This document shows, piece by piece, positions 10,037 to 19,722 of a stretch of 64,000 nt of DNA (its first letter is position 1; each line of letters opens with the position of its first letter). The notes below the pieces were generated by a model. That model ran no database searches, was not told where the DNA came from, and worked only from the letters and a program-made list of their open reading frames with translations. Location: NCBI GenBank assembly GCA_030220185.1, contig JASPKZ010007555.1, positions 369,001 through 433,000 of the forward strand. The letters are read 5' to 3'. The stretch is from Diploptera punctata (Eukaryota > Arthropoda > Insecta > Blattodea > Blaberidae). Made by a program: the position numbers and the translations under genes.

Positions 10037-10205
10037 ATTTCTAAATAGAACGAAAAGAGGCGCAGCCCCTCTCCATACCCGAGTCTACCCGATCGTTCGT
10101 GCGCCACCTACGCGAGCTCTCTTGTTACGATGCGCCTATCGGCAGTGTTCGGTCGGATATCCGGCCATCCGGTATCCGGCCAAACAGCTATCCGTTTCAT
10201 CACTA

Positions 10206-10213
10206 CTTTTAAT
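10206..10213. repeat. 8-bp hAT target-site duplication, right
   Basis: CTTTTAAT, matching 8870-8877. Confidence 0.8.
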
Positions 10214-10603
10214 TACATAGTGTAATACGAGCGGTTGAGTTATAAGTAACTTAAACACCTAAGCGTTTAAAGTGGAATTCATAATGCGCGTATAGTCAAG
10301 TTTTGTTTTAAGCCGAATGGCACATGCAGTGTTCTTTTTCAGTCATACGATTCGAGACGCTAGAATCACGCCTAATAATAAGACATTTCATTTCAGGTAC
10401 ATGAAGTTTACGGTTATTTTTAATTCCGTACTACACAGGGGACCACTTGTTTGTATCAATTCTGAACCTGGGACCCAATTGGGAAGGTATAAAGTTGACC
10501 GTACATCTTCCCTGCCGTGTATGAATCTTTATGCCAATTATCTTCCATGGGGATTTCTGCCTCATGACATGATAATTTTACGTTTAATAATAATGTTAAT
10601 AGT
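10214..10603. other. No recognised feature
   Basis: The 103-codon frame starting at 10317 has no domain and runs into SINE-1, so I do not call it a gene. Confidence 0.4.
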
Positions 10604-10797
10604 GTCCACCGCTGTGGTCTCGAGGTAGCGTGCTGCCTTGTCACGCAGCGGGCCCGGGTTCGATCCCCGGTCTGGACAGTTTTTCTGGGTGAGGTTTTTA
10701 TCGGGGTTTTTCCTCACCTATAAGACAAATGTCAGGAAAACTTTAAGGCCCAAACGGTCCCCGAAATCATATGGCCATCGCAATCATCATCATCATA
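10604..10797 (+). mobile_element. SINE-1 copy, 3'-truncated
   Basis: An intact tRNA-like head (TCCACCGCTGTGGTC, B box GGGTTCGATCCCC) and the first half of the body up to the CATCATCAT stretch, where it stops. Different sequence with a poly(A) end follows immediately. Confidence 0.8.
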
Positions 10798-10980
10798 TTC
10801 ATTTTAAATTAGGGACTCTCCTGGCGCACCACTATCATCATCACCCATAATATCATCGGGGCAATGTAACCCCGCCTTCCAGGCGCCCCAACCGCAGAAG
10901 TGGGTTACAAGTACGCCATGCCAGGAGAGAACACCAGGAACGTCGCAAGACAACCTGGGGCATTTGAAAAAAAAAAAAAA
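10798..10980 (+). mobile_element. Retroposon 3' end with poly(A) tail
   Basis: GC-richer segment (AACCGCAGAAGTGGGTTACA, CCAGGAGAGAACACCAGG) ending in 14 A at 10967-10980. It directly continues the truncated SINE-1. This is either a chimeric retrotranscript or a separate LINE 3' UTR. I do not recognise the family. Confidence 0.4.
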
Positions 10981-12183
10981 GATGTTAATAGTTGAAAATG
11001 TCCAGAGTTGTGCTTTTCTTAACATTCCTTTTGTTGACGAGGAATAGTGAGCATGAAAGCGTGTTTGTGAGCACTTTGAGCCGTGATGCATGAAAAGTGT
11101 CAGTTTGCTCGGGTCATTGAGCCGCATTACCATGAGTTCGTGTCTCTTCCTCTTACAGTAGCATCACAGAACCGAATTATCAAGTTCATCCTCTGCTTCC
11201 CTTTCATTTATGATTAAGGCTGTTTCTTAATCGCCTATTATAAGTTGATCTTTTAAAGAGAATGTGTCTATTACTATCCTTAATTCTCTTACATGTATTC
11301 AACTTCTTACGGATTTTTACTGACTATTATTTTTAATTAAAATAAAATGTTTACAGGTATTAATAAAATGCAGACTGAGACGTAGTTTTTTTATTAAATG
11401 TAAAACTTTTCTCTTAGATATTTTAAACAATTATTTTAATTTTCTAACTTACAATTTGCAAGGCTTTAAATTAAATTATCAAACTAATAACCTTATAGAT
11501 AAGAGTCTTATAATTATCTTTATATCTCGTTTGTTATTGCTGATTTCATCGTTATTAAAATGGGGAATTTTTATCCCAGATTGTTTTATAGAAAGGAATT
11601 TAGTCTCATTTGTCAATATGTAGAGGATTGTATTTAGGTTTGTAGATAAACTTGAGACTTCTCATTTAAATTATTTTACAATAATGAACTCTAATGTCTC
11701 ATTTATTAATGACAAAATTGGGAATTGTATCTCAGTTTGGTAATAAATTGGGAAATTTTATCTGAAATTCTTAGAAAATGGGAGACTTTTTAATTGCAAA
11801 CTTTTAATAAAATGGTCGATCATCTCAAAAGTTAATAAATCAGAAGTCTTGAATTTTTATTGAAATTATAACAATTGCATCACAAATTATTTGTAAAGTA
11901 AATATTTTTACTTCACTGTTAATAATTGACTATTTTCCACTTTACATGTTTTAATAATAAGTTACATTTTATTTGAATGTAAATGTATAACCCTTTATAT
12001 TATATTTTTTCTTATTGATCAGTTGATTTTTTCGTTTAATTATGTTTAAATAAAATAATTATAATTATTTATATATTGGGTATTTGTTTCCTAGATTATT
12101 TAAGAATTGGAGTTTACAAGAAAATTTAACTAATTTAATCACGAATTTTCATTTCTGATATACAGATTAAATATATATATAAG
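10981..12183. other. Very AT-rich unique sequence
   Basis: No gene or dispersed repeat recognised across 1.2 kb. Stop codons are dense in all frames. Confidence 0.45.
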
Positions 12184-12520
12184 TCCACCGCTGTGGTCTC
12201 GAGGTAGCGTGCTGCCTTGTCACGCAGCGGGCTCGTGTTCGATCCCGGTCGGGGCAGTTTTTCTGGGTGAGGTTTTATCGGGGTTTTTCCTCACCTGTAA
12301 GACAAATGTCAGGAAAACTTTAAGGCCCAAACGGTCCCCGAAATCATATGGCCATCATCATCATGATCATCCTTATCATTATCATCATCCTTCACCGGTG
12401 TGGAAAGCAACGGGAAGCTACCACACCTACACAATTCCCTAGTAAAGCTGCAAGCATAGCAAGAAAATGCTATGATTGCAGTGAAGGACCTGCCTTCGGG
12501 CAGAATTACTATGGATGGAT
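12184..12520 (+). mobile_element. SINE-1 copy, full length
   Basis: Complete from TCCACCGCTGTGG to CTATGGATGGAT, with B box GTGTTCGATCCCG and an expanded (CAT)n-like run at about 12353-12390. (TA)n borders both sides. Confidence 0.9.
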
Positions 12521-12546
12521 ATATATATATATAATAAGTGTTTGAA

Positions 12547-12640
12547 TTGGATTCGTCTGGTGGTGTAATGGATATCACGCTGAGGTACAGACTCAGAGTT
12601 CCGGGTTCGAATCCCGTCCAGGCATTTATTTTTCTTATCA
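12547..12640 (+). mobile_element. SINE-5: short tRNA-headed SINE
   Basis: 12549-12624 folds as a tRNA-like unit. The anticodon stem CTGAG/CTCAG pairs perfectly around the 7-nt loop GTACAGA, the T arm CGGG-TTCGAAT-CCCG is intact, and the acceptor pairs roughly (CGTCTGG with CCAGGCA). The loop would give anticodon ACA, unusual for a real tRNA. No CCA or terminator follows; instead the tail is ATTTATTTTTCTTAT then (TA)n. Two relatives lie just downstream in reverse orientation. Confidence 0.6.
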
Positions 12641-12644
12641 TACC

Positions 12645-12690
<46 letters not shown>
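12645..12690. repeat. (TA)n microsatellite
   Basis: 46 bp of TA after the SINE-5 tail. Confidence 0.95.
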
Positions 12691-12695
<5 letters not shown>

Positions 12696-12697
12696 TT

Positions 12698-12846
12698 ATA
12701 ATTACATTTTTGACATTGAGCAATGCAAAGCAAGCTTAATACGATATAATAAAAAAAATAAATCATTGGACGGGATATTAACCCGGACCTCTGGATTGGT
12801 ACTCCACTGCGCTACCAATTACGCTACCAAGCAAATCTAGCATAAC
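12698..12846 (-). mobile_element. SINE-5 relative, copy 2
   Basis: It shares GTTATAATTA, TTTTGACATTGAGCAATGCA and ATAAATCATTG with 12990-13110. It contains the reverse complement of the tRNA-like T arm (GGGATATTAACCCGGACCTC). It points opposite to the copy at 12547. Confidence 0.5.
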
Positions 12847-12989
12847 CATTTATTTTTCTTTATATATATATTCTCTATTACGAGAATTAGCGGGGAACCC
12901 GGAATCTACTGCCATCTAGTTGCTCCTATAACATGTAAGCAAATTAAAGATAATATTTTTACTTTATAGCAGTGACACTTCTTTATTTC

Positions 12990-13110
12990 GATGTTATAAT
13001 TAAATGTTTGACATTGAGCAATGCAAGCTTAATTTGATATAATAAGAAAAATAAATGATTGAACGGGATTTGAACCCGGACCTCTGGATTGGTATTTCAG
13101 TGCTCTTGGC
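12990..13110 (-). mobile_element. SINE-5 relative, copy 3
   Basis: A repeat of 12698-12800, with GGGATTTGAACCCGGACCTC as the T-arm complement. The tRNA head stops after about 13100. Because the flanking bases are also shared, the two copies probably arose by local duplication. Confidence 0.5.
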
Positions 13111-14784
13111 GTAATTCACGGAAGTTCACGGATCCAAATACGTACTGTATTTGACATTTTTCAGGGAGTAAAAATGTTGGGTACAGCTCCTTTCGGAAGG
13201 GATGCAAAGTTGTAGTTCCGTGATATTGAAATGTGGCAGGTAAAAAATCTCTAGCTGTAAATATTGTATTAGACAAGCAAAACCTGCTGGAGGAAAAAAA
13301 AAGAGTATTTGGTTTTTAACTTTGGAATTTTATTATGGTTTATTTATATGATATTGGCCTAATACTGTGTGTTTTTCTTGCACCTTGGTAATTGTATGTC
13401 ATTAGACCCCGATTTGCTTATTTGTATATCAGATAACGAGCTCACCATGTATTACAGTTGTGTTGTTCCTCGCCTCACATTGCGTTCCGCTTACCCTACA
13501 GCCTATGTCGAACGCCACTATTAATGCATTGCATTAACTTTATGTATCTTCTGTATTATTACATGCGTCTAACCATAGGTTGAGTATTTCCATTGCATTT
13601 AGTCATTTGTTCTTGTACATCTTACGTGATTTTAGTTTTCATGATTTTTTTAAATTATGGCATGATTTCCATTGAAAATCCAACACTGCATTTGGCTTGA
13701 CGACCAGGGAAATCACAATGAAAAATATAATTAAGTCAATCGGCCAACGAATATGAACACTGTGCTCTTTGCACTGCTTCTTTCGGTAATCATGATGTAT
13801 TAGAAGTATTTATTTGGAAAAAAACATATTAATATTTTAAGAAAAAAAATACGTTACCCAGTTTACTCCATGAAATACACATTATGATCTGAATATTCAT
13901 ATATTTTACAAGTAACTTTTATTATTAATATTATTGAAATTACAATGCAAGGTTACTATAGATGTTTCCCAAATTTATGCCTAACTTTTTGTTCTTAATA
14001 TACGTTATGACACTTACTAAAAACTCGCCAGGTTTTTATTAAAATATATCTACAGGCGTTCGATGAGTAATGAAGTCCAGATAGTAACTAATATATTTTC
14101 ACACTTGTCTGAAAATGTTTTTGTAATTGCAGCGAAAGTCGCTGGTATCCCGTTCCCCAGAGTACTTAAATCAGACGCGAAGGACGGTACATAAACCAGT
14201 TATTTTATGTGCTACATAGAAAATTGTCACATGGTGTCAGATCTGGAGATATGATCGCCGCATCAAATCAGACAACAGTAGAATATCCAGTGAACAAATC
14301 TTTCGAGTACCAATATTTGAATGTAGTGAATTTCGGCTTATCCACGGACCGTAGTTTTTATCTATTTATTTTGATTTCATTGTTGTACAGAACACAACTA
14401 CCCCCCCCCCCCCGCAGTATTCTGTCTCTCATAATATACGATTTTCAAGTCGTAGTCCAACAGCATCAAAGAACCAAGTTGGACGGAATTGGTTGTTTCA
14501 CTGGCTGGCAAATAACAGTAGGCCTACATGGAGTCATATTGTTAGCGTTATTCAATCCCTCGACTTTGGTTTGTTTTCTTAACCAGATTTCACAACTAGC
14601 TACCTAATTGACCTGGCAAGGTTGTGTGTTCTCAAATAAAATTTGTGATGTAGCCAGATATCAAATGCGGGCCCCTGGGATACCAGTCGGTCGCGATAGA
14701 CTTACACCACAGAGGCAGTCTCAATATGTATACAATTTAAAAATGTTGTAAGTTCATTATTCTATATTTTTTTTACATTATCCT
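13111..14784. other. No gene recognised; poly(C) tract
   Basis: Unique-looking sequence with a 13-14 C run at about 14400. Positions 14560-14600 resemble 47395-47430 (TTTGTTTTCTTAACC...GATTTC), a faint shared repeat. The 132-codon frame at 14209 spans the poly(C) run and has no known domain. Confidence 0.4.
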
Positions 14785-14862
14785 ACTTTTTACCGAATTC
14801 CGAACGAAGGAAGCTATTGAGATTATTCTCATGAAAACATTTTGAAAAATTTGATTCTACTA

Positions 14863-14865
<3 letters not shown>
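14785..14865. repeat. Small dispersed repeat, copy 1
   Basis: ACCGAATTCCGAACGAAGGA, AGCTATTGAG and ATTCTCATGAAAAC are shared with 53652-53700. Class unknown. Confidence 0.45.

Positions 14866-14867
<2 letters not shown>

Positions 14868-14911
<44 letters not shown>
14868..14911. repeat. (TA)n microsatellite
   Basis: A TA run abutting the 3' end of a SINE-1. Confidence 0.9.
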
Positions 14912-14912
<1 letters not shown>

Positions 14913-15211
14913 CCATCCATAGTAATTCTGGCCGAAGGCAGGTCCTTCACTGCAATCATAGTATTTTCATGCTATGCTTGCAGCTTTATTAGGGAATTGT
15001 AGGTGTGGTAGCTTCCCGTTGCTTTCCATACCGTGAAGGATGATGATGATGGCCATATGATTTCGGGGACCGTTTGGGCCTTAAAGTTTTCCTGACATTG
15101 GTCTTACAGGTGAGGAAAAAACCCGATAAAAACCTCACCCAGAAAAACTGCCTCGACCGGGGATCGAACCCGGGCCCGCTGCGTGACAAGGCAGCACGCT
15201 ACCTCGGTGGA
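14912..15211 (-). mobile_element. SINE-1 copy
   Basis: Full length apart from an approximately 11-bp deletion in the head: the usual GAGACCACAGC before GGTGGA is missing. B box complement GGGGATCGAACCCGG. (TA)n on both sides. Confidence 0.85.
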
Positions 15212-15227
15212 CTATATATATATATAA

Positions 15228-15340
15228 TTAAGAACATTATCTTGGGTTTTCCACGTCATGGATTCGAGGTCGACCCCTGGCCACTGATACGACGTTTTGG
15301 CATGATCCCACATGCCATTATCAAGGAATGATAGGTTCGA
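15228..15340 (-). mobile_element. Penelope-like terminal fragment, copy 2
   Basis: Reverse-oriented homologue of 6281-6400. On the minus strand, stem II is a perfect 6-bp pairing (GGCATG with CATGCC around TGGGAT) between GATAAT and AAAAC. The GAAA strand has changed to AAAA, so self-cleavage is unlikely in this copy. Confidence 0.45.
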
Positions 15341-15370
15341 ATCACTGGTTTTAGGTCTTATATAATCAAG

Positions 15371-15475
15371 CACATTAAGTTTTCACTGTGGTCCGTTTCC
15401 GAAGCTGTGCACCTATCCGTACACCTTGGAAGGGTGTACGGCTTCGGAAACGGACCACAGTGAAAACTCAATGTG
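15371..15475. repeat. 35-bp near-perfect inverted repeat (hairpin)
   Basis: Arms 15371-15405 and 15441-15475 (starting CACATTAAGTTTTCACTG) pair at 34 of 35 positions. The 35-base loop holds a second inverted repeat (CGTACACC ... GGTGTACG). A third, diverged copy of the right arm lies at 16206-16256 in direct orientation. Confidence 0.85.
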
Positions 15476-15480
15476 TTTAA

Positions 15481-16195
15481 TAAATTATCATCATCATGAA
15501 CAAATTCGTTTTAGGCCATGTGGCCTGTACGGTAAACCTAGCGAAGATGGTCTTGATCTTTCCACCGATGTTTTGGTCTTCCTTGGTCCCTATGTCCAGT
15601 TGGGGTATATTGGAATGCCAATTTTGGAAGTCTATTTCTTGCCATTCTTCTCAGATGATTTTTCCATTCTTGTTGGTATCTTTGTATATCTTCATTTAAA
15701 CTTGTTACTCCAAGTTTTCCTCTGATAGTAGTGTTCCTTTGGTGATCCAGTCTATTAACTCCTAACAATGATCGTAAGAAGCGCATTTGGCTTACTTGAA
15801 GTTTATAGGAGTTTCTTTTATTTAAAATCCAAATTTCACTTCCATATTTTAGGGCAGCTTTTGATGTGATGTTATGTAATCTTAGTTTTGTCTCTGTCCT
15901 CATCTGTTTACCAAAATGTCTTCGTATATTACCCCATTCATTTTATTATATTTTTGTAATTTTGAATCAATGTCACTCTTATACTCTGCAAATACACTTC
16001 CTAAGTGAGAGAAATCTGACACTTGTTCTATAATTTTTCCATCAATCTCAATTTTCACCCGTTGTATGTTTTTTCCACACATTGCCATTGTTTTGGATTT
16101 TGATGTGGAAATGTTCATATTATATTTGCTGGCAATTTTGAATAATTGATATGCTGCTATTTGTAAGCTATCTTCGGAATCTGATAATAAATTAT
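15481..16195 (-). mobile_element. LINE-B fragment (RTE-like 3' part)
   Basis: A minus-strand LINE with a short (ATG)n-type tail at 15488-15500. Only the end of the RT and the C-terminal region remain. It is bracketed by direct copies of a roughly 46-bp sequence (15430-15479 and 16206-16256). Confidence 0.75.
15538..16118 (-). pseudogene. LINE-B RT thumb and C-terminal region
   Basis: Two frames. 16118-15900 gives STSKSKTMAMCGK, GKIIEQVSDFSHLGSVF and DIDSKLQKYNKMNGVI. After a frameshift near 15905, 15903-15538 gives ALKYGSEIWILNKR, QMRFLRSLLGVNRLDH, RRMARNRLPKL and GRPKHRWKDQ. The order STSKSKTM, YLGS, YGSEIW, MRFLR, GRPKHRW matches the C-terminal half of RTE-like LINE polyproteins. Coding sense extends to about 16190 (DSEDSLQIAAYQLFKIA). 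Confidence 0.75.
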
Positions 16196-16269
16196 ATAAG
16201 ACCTAAACCTTGGATGAGCGTACGGCGTCTGAAACGGACCACACTGAAAATTCATGTTCTTAATTAGGC

Positions 16270-16323
16270 ATGCATATATATGTGTGCGTGTGTGTGTGTG
16301 TGTGTGCGTGTGCGTGTGTGTGT
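16270..16323. repeat. (GT)n microsatellite
   Basis: An imperfect GT run leading into an unclassified repeat. The same junction recurs at 54540-54552. Confidence 0.9.
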
Positions 16324-16620
16324 CTATTAACTCTCTAACGGCAGCAATTTTTTTTAGAACCAAACTCATATAGCAATCAATTAATAAAAGTAAGATTGAG
16401 TTTGTTAACCAATGAAATTCTACCATTAAAAGTGGGGTTTATGTCCGAAAGCAGAAATTTATAATTCGTTCTAGCGGTCATGTTTCTTTTCTCGAAACAA
16501 AACTTGCAAAAAAAGAGATATAATCCTTAAATCTGCAAAATTGAATCACAAATTGGACTTACCGAGGAATTCGCTTAGTTTACGCAGTTCATGCATGTTG
16601 GTGATGGACTTCTAATTCAT
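16324..16620. repeat. Unclassified dispersed repeat F, copy 1
   Basis: After a (GT)n run, it shares with 54553-54850 and 55560-55650 blocks such as GAGTTTGTTAACCA, AAGTGGGGTTTAT and AGGAATTCGCTTAGTTTA. No coding capacity and no inverted repeats were found. Confidence 0.5.
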
Positions 16621-18410
16621 CTAAATAAACAAAATCATAGAAGAGTGTTATTTTTTGAGGGATTTTTGTATTTGTTTATATTAATATGAATATGTGCTAT
16701 TATGCTTATTTGCCGCATAGCATGTAGCTTGATTTCAGCAAATTATAAACGGATATCTTTTTCGGATTCGTTCTGCTACTACCTAGGCACAGACGCAGAA
16801 AGTATAATTTTGAAAATGCGACGCAGTAATTAGGTAAGAAATGTCATACTATCAACAGGTGAGGGATGAATCAACAGGGTTGAGAGAGTGTGGGTTACAA
16901 TCAATACGTGGGCATTGCGGTGTTAAAAAAAAAGCGATGTTTAATGATGACAGATTTATTATCACAACTCTTCACTCGTTTTATGAGTGCATAAAATTAA
17001 TTCCATAGCTCTGATATGCATCAGCGCGTTTTCTTCGCCCAATATTATTAATTTTATATTGCTGGCAAGTTTCATGTACTCATGCTATCATTTTAGTTTT
17101 ATTTTATTGCAAATGGAATTCTGAATTATATGCATGTGCTATATATAACAATCCATATACACTTTTACATGAGTTTGCTATTTTTCTTAAATCAAACCGA
17201 GAAATAGCACTTTTTTTATGCACATTCCATTTTCAATGTCAGCTTATTTAATTGTAAATTTTTCAAGGGATCCTCGTATCATTTCAATATTGTATAGTGA
17301 ATTTCAGTGCAAAAATTTAAACATTCCAGATGCTAGAGCTATTTTTTAAAAATTTTCATTTCAGGTGAACACATACTTCTAATGGCCTGTTTTTGTGGAT
17401 ATTTTTCTGTAAGCCTGCAATTGAATATGCTTCTATGTATTCTTTAAATACGGCAATACTAGTAGAATGGAATTTATTGCCTTTTTTTTTCAGAATAAAG
17501 AAAATACATATGCATTTACATTGCGCACGGGCCTGCTTGGCCGTACGTGCATTATTTTTCCATGAATAAAAAAATAAAACTAATAATATAAACAAATCCC
17601 TACAAATACACCTGTATCAAAAAACAATAACAGGCTACATATAAGTAAAATCTATGTCTGCACTAAATCAAAATAATACATATCTACATTCATCCACATT
17701 CCGTACATTAATATTTAAAAAAAAATGCTAGAAAACAAATTAGAAAAAAAAAGCACACACACACACACCCACACACCCCCACACATATACACACCGCACG
17801 CTCATACCCCCCCCCCCCCCCCCCGTCCCTGCAGACATTAAGTGCTCTATCAGACTATTCAACTTATCAGACCTACTTATTATATAACATGATTAAAGAT
17901 CGAAAACAAAGACCATATTGAGATTCTTCTTATTGTTAATACATATATCCTTAATCTACAATTTTGTTATATCTCAATTTTCTTACTGTACCCAAAAATT
18001 TGCATGTTTTTGATTCACTCTCGATCCGTCCTAAAAGATCCCAACACGCCACTCTCCCTCGATCCGACCTGAGAAATCTCTCCGGCAGCATCTGTAATCT
18101 AAGTTGTTCTATATCTGCAAAGAGCTCGTATATTTATCTCCCAAGCAGACTTAATCATATTAAACATTTCATTAACTTGAGATTGATCTTTAATTTACAT
18201 ATAGGCCTATTCACAAATTTAAAAAAAAGTATTATCACTCTTCTGACCAAGGTGTATACCTTTCAGTCTGGCCTTGGACTCGTCCGCCATGGGTAACAGT
18301 GCTAACAGTGCTTCCGCCGACATAACTTGCGGGGTCATTTAAACACCCAAACAAAGGACGAAATAAGTAATTAATTATTCAAAACTTATGTAATAGCAGT
18401 TAAATCTCGT
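16621..18410. other. No gene recognised; (CA)n and poly(C)
   Basis: AT-rich sequence with (CA)n-like repeats at 17753-17800 and an 18-C tract at 17807-17824. The 110-codon frame at 17964 has no recognisable domain. Confidence 0.4.
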
Positions 18411-18580
18411 ATAATGGAATGGGCAGAAGATATGGCACGGATGGAAAATGAAAGAGGGTCATGGAAAATTCTTCTAGGAAATTCATAGTTAGAGCGCTCA
18501 GTAGGTAGGCTAAGAATTAAGTGGAAGAATAGAATTAATCATGATTTAAGGAAGGTGAATTATACAAGGAGTATGGAGTA
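18411..18580 (+). pseudogene. LINE-C C-terminal fragment
   Basis: It matches the WAGH...NERRAWKLL...GRPRMRWENNIN block of 55300-55430: GGGCAGAAGATATGGCACGG, AGGCTAAGAATTAAGTGGAA and GTGAATTATACAAG. Strongly decayed. Confidence 0.6.
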
Positions 18581-19484
18581 CGTCTGGTCGCATATCCATA
18601 GAAAGGTAATTTTGTAGAGATGCTTTCCTTTTAACCGAAAGTTGTGGGCAGTGGATATACTTTCCAAGATATGTACGAAAAAAATTTCTAAGTCTCAACC
18701 ATTCGCAATGCGCAAACACTGGCAGACACTTAGCAGTTGTAAAATCACGGAATGAAGCCAATAGAACAGAATATTTGAACGCTCGTTGCCAACTACAGCT
18801 ATGCGTCATAATGACCGCAATATTGAAAGCTTAAACTTAAAAAACTAACCAAAATAAAATACTCTAACTTGATTTATTCTAGGTAGGATTTTGATCATAC
18901 TTAGCAAAAATAGATCAAGAGACCCTTTCCCAGAACTAATGGAAGACATTCGAGAAGTTTGTCCTGTAGTTTAATTAGTTATTAGTGTGTTTTTTGTGTT
19001 AATAGTGCGTTTAGTATAAATAGTTAAATAATACATAATAATTTATGAAGTCTATGTTAGCTGCATTGTAATAAGTTTGAAAGTATAATATATATTGAAT
19101 ATGTTGACTGCATTGGAATACAGAATTCTTTAAAGTAAATATGGCTGCTACGTCATTATGATAGGTAAAGGAATGTATTCAAATAATCGTTAGAAAACAT
19201 GTAAAAGCGTTTTAGCTGTTACCAAATAACTTTAAAAATGTAACCGTAAGAATAAAATTGATAGGAGTTAATTAAGATATTTAAAGATCCATGTCACATG
19301 TTGAAAAGTTGAGCCGTGGGCAATAATTTACACATCTTAAACTTATAGTACTCGAGCTTGTTGAAGATGACACCATTCATTTCCGAATAGTTAATAATCA
19401 ATCAAATCGGCTGCAGAAATTAACTTATAACTTTAGTAAATGGACTGCATGACGATGATTATATATATATATATATATATATAT
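18581..19484. other. No gene recognised
   Basis: Unique AT-rich sequence ending in a (TA)n run at 19459-19484. Confidence 0.4.
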
Positions 19485-19700
19485 GAATGGGGAATGAAAT
19501 ATGTGCATGGAAGCTTCTTGTAGGAAAACAAGAAGGAAAACGCCCGGTTGGTAGACCAAGAATGAGGTGGGAGAATAACATCAACTATGATTTGAGGGAA
19601 GTAGATTATACAGGGAATGATTGAAAACATTAGCTCAGGATAGAGGTGTATGGAGAGCTTATGTCCGCGCAGCCATGTACCTATGGGTTGGATAGTGCTT
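19485..19700 (+). pseudogene. LINE-C C-terminal fragment
   Basis: One frame reads GKRPVGRPRMRWENNINYDL, REVDYTGND, a stop, then AQDRGVWRAYVRAAM. This is the highly conserved LINE-C 3' end, followed by a GATAGTGCTTGTGAG tail. About 200 bp remain. Confidence 0.75.
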
Positions 19701-19722
19701 GTGAGTTATATTTATATATATA

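Larger units (their letters stand above)
8878..10205 (-). mobile_element. hAT DNA transposon, internally deleted
   Basis: Bounded by 17-bp inverted repeats, TAGCGATGAAACGGATA on the left and its complement with one mismatch on the right, and by a perfect 8-bp duplication. Both are hallmarks of hAT insertion. Copies of the motif ATCCGG cluster near both ends (8893-8990 and 10155-10185) as subterminal repeats. It encodes only the transposase C-terminus, on the minus strand, so it cannot mobilise itself. A LINE-E fragment has inserted at 9870-10036. Confidence 0.85.

Noticed and set aside
10804..11133. 109-codon minus-strand frame
   Set aside because: It crosses a poly(A) tail and a retroposon end, and has no known domain.
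12549..12624. Functional tRNA gene
   Set aside because: The acceptor arm is imperfect, the loop would give anticodon ACA, there is no T-run terminator at the 3' end, and two degenerate relatives are adjacent; a SINE head fits better.
14209..14607. 132-codon frame
   Set aside because: It spans a poly(C) run giving PPPP; no homology recognised.
17964..18296. 110-codon frame
   Set aside because: No domain, no codon-like signal, no neighbours that would support a gene.
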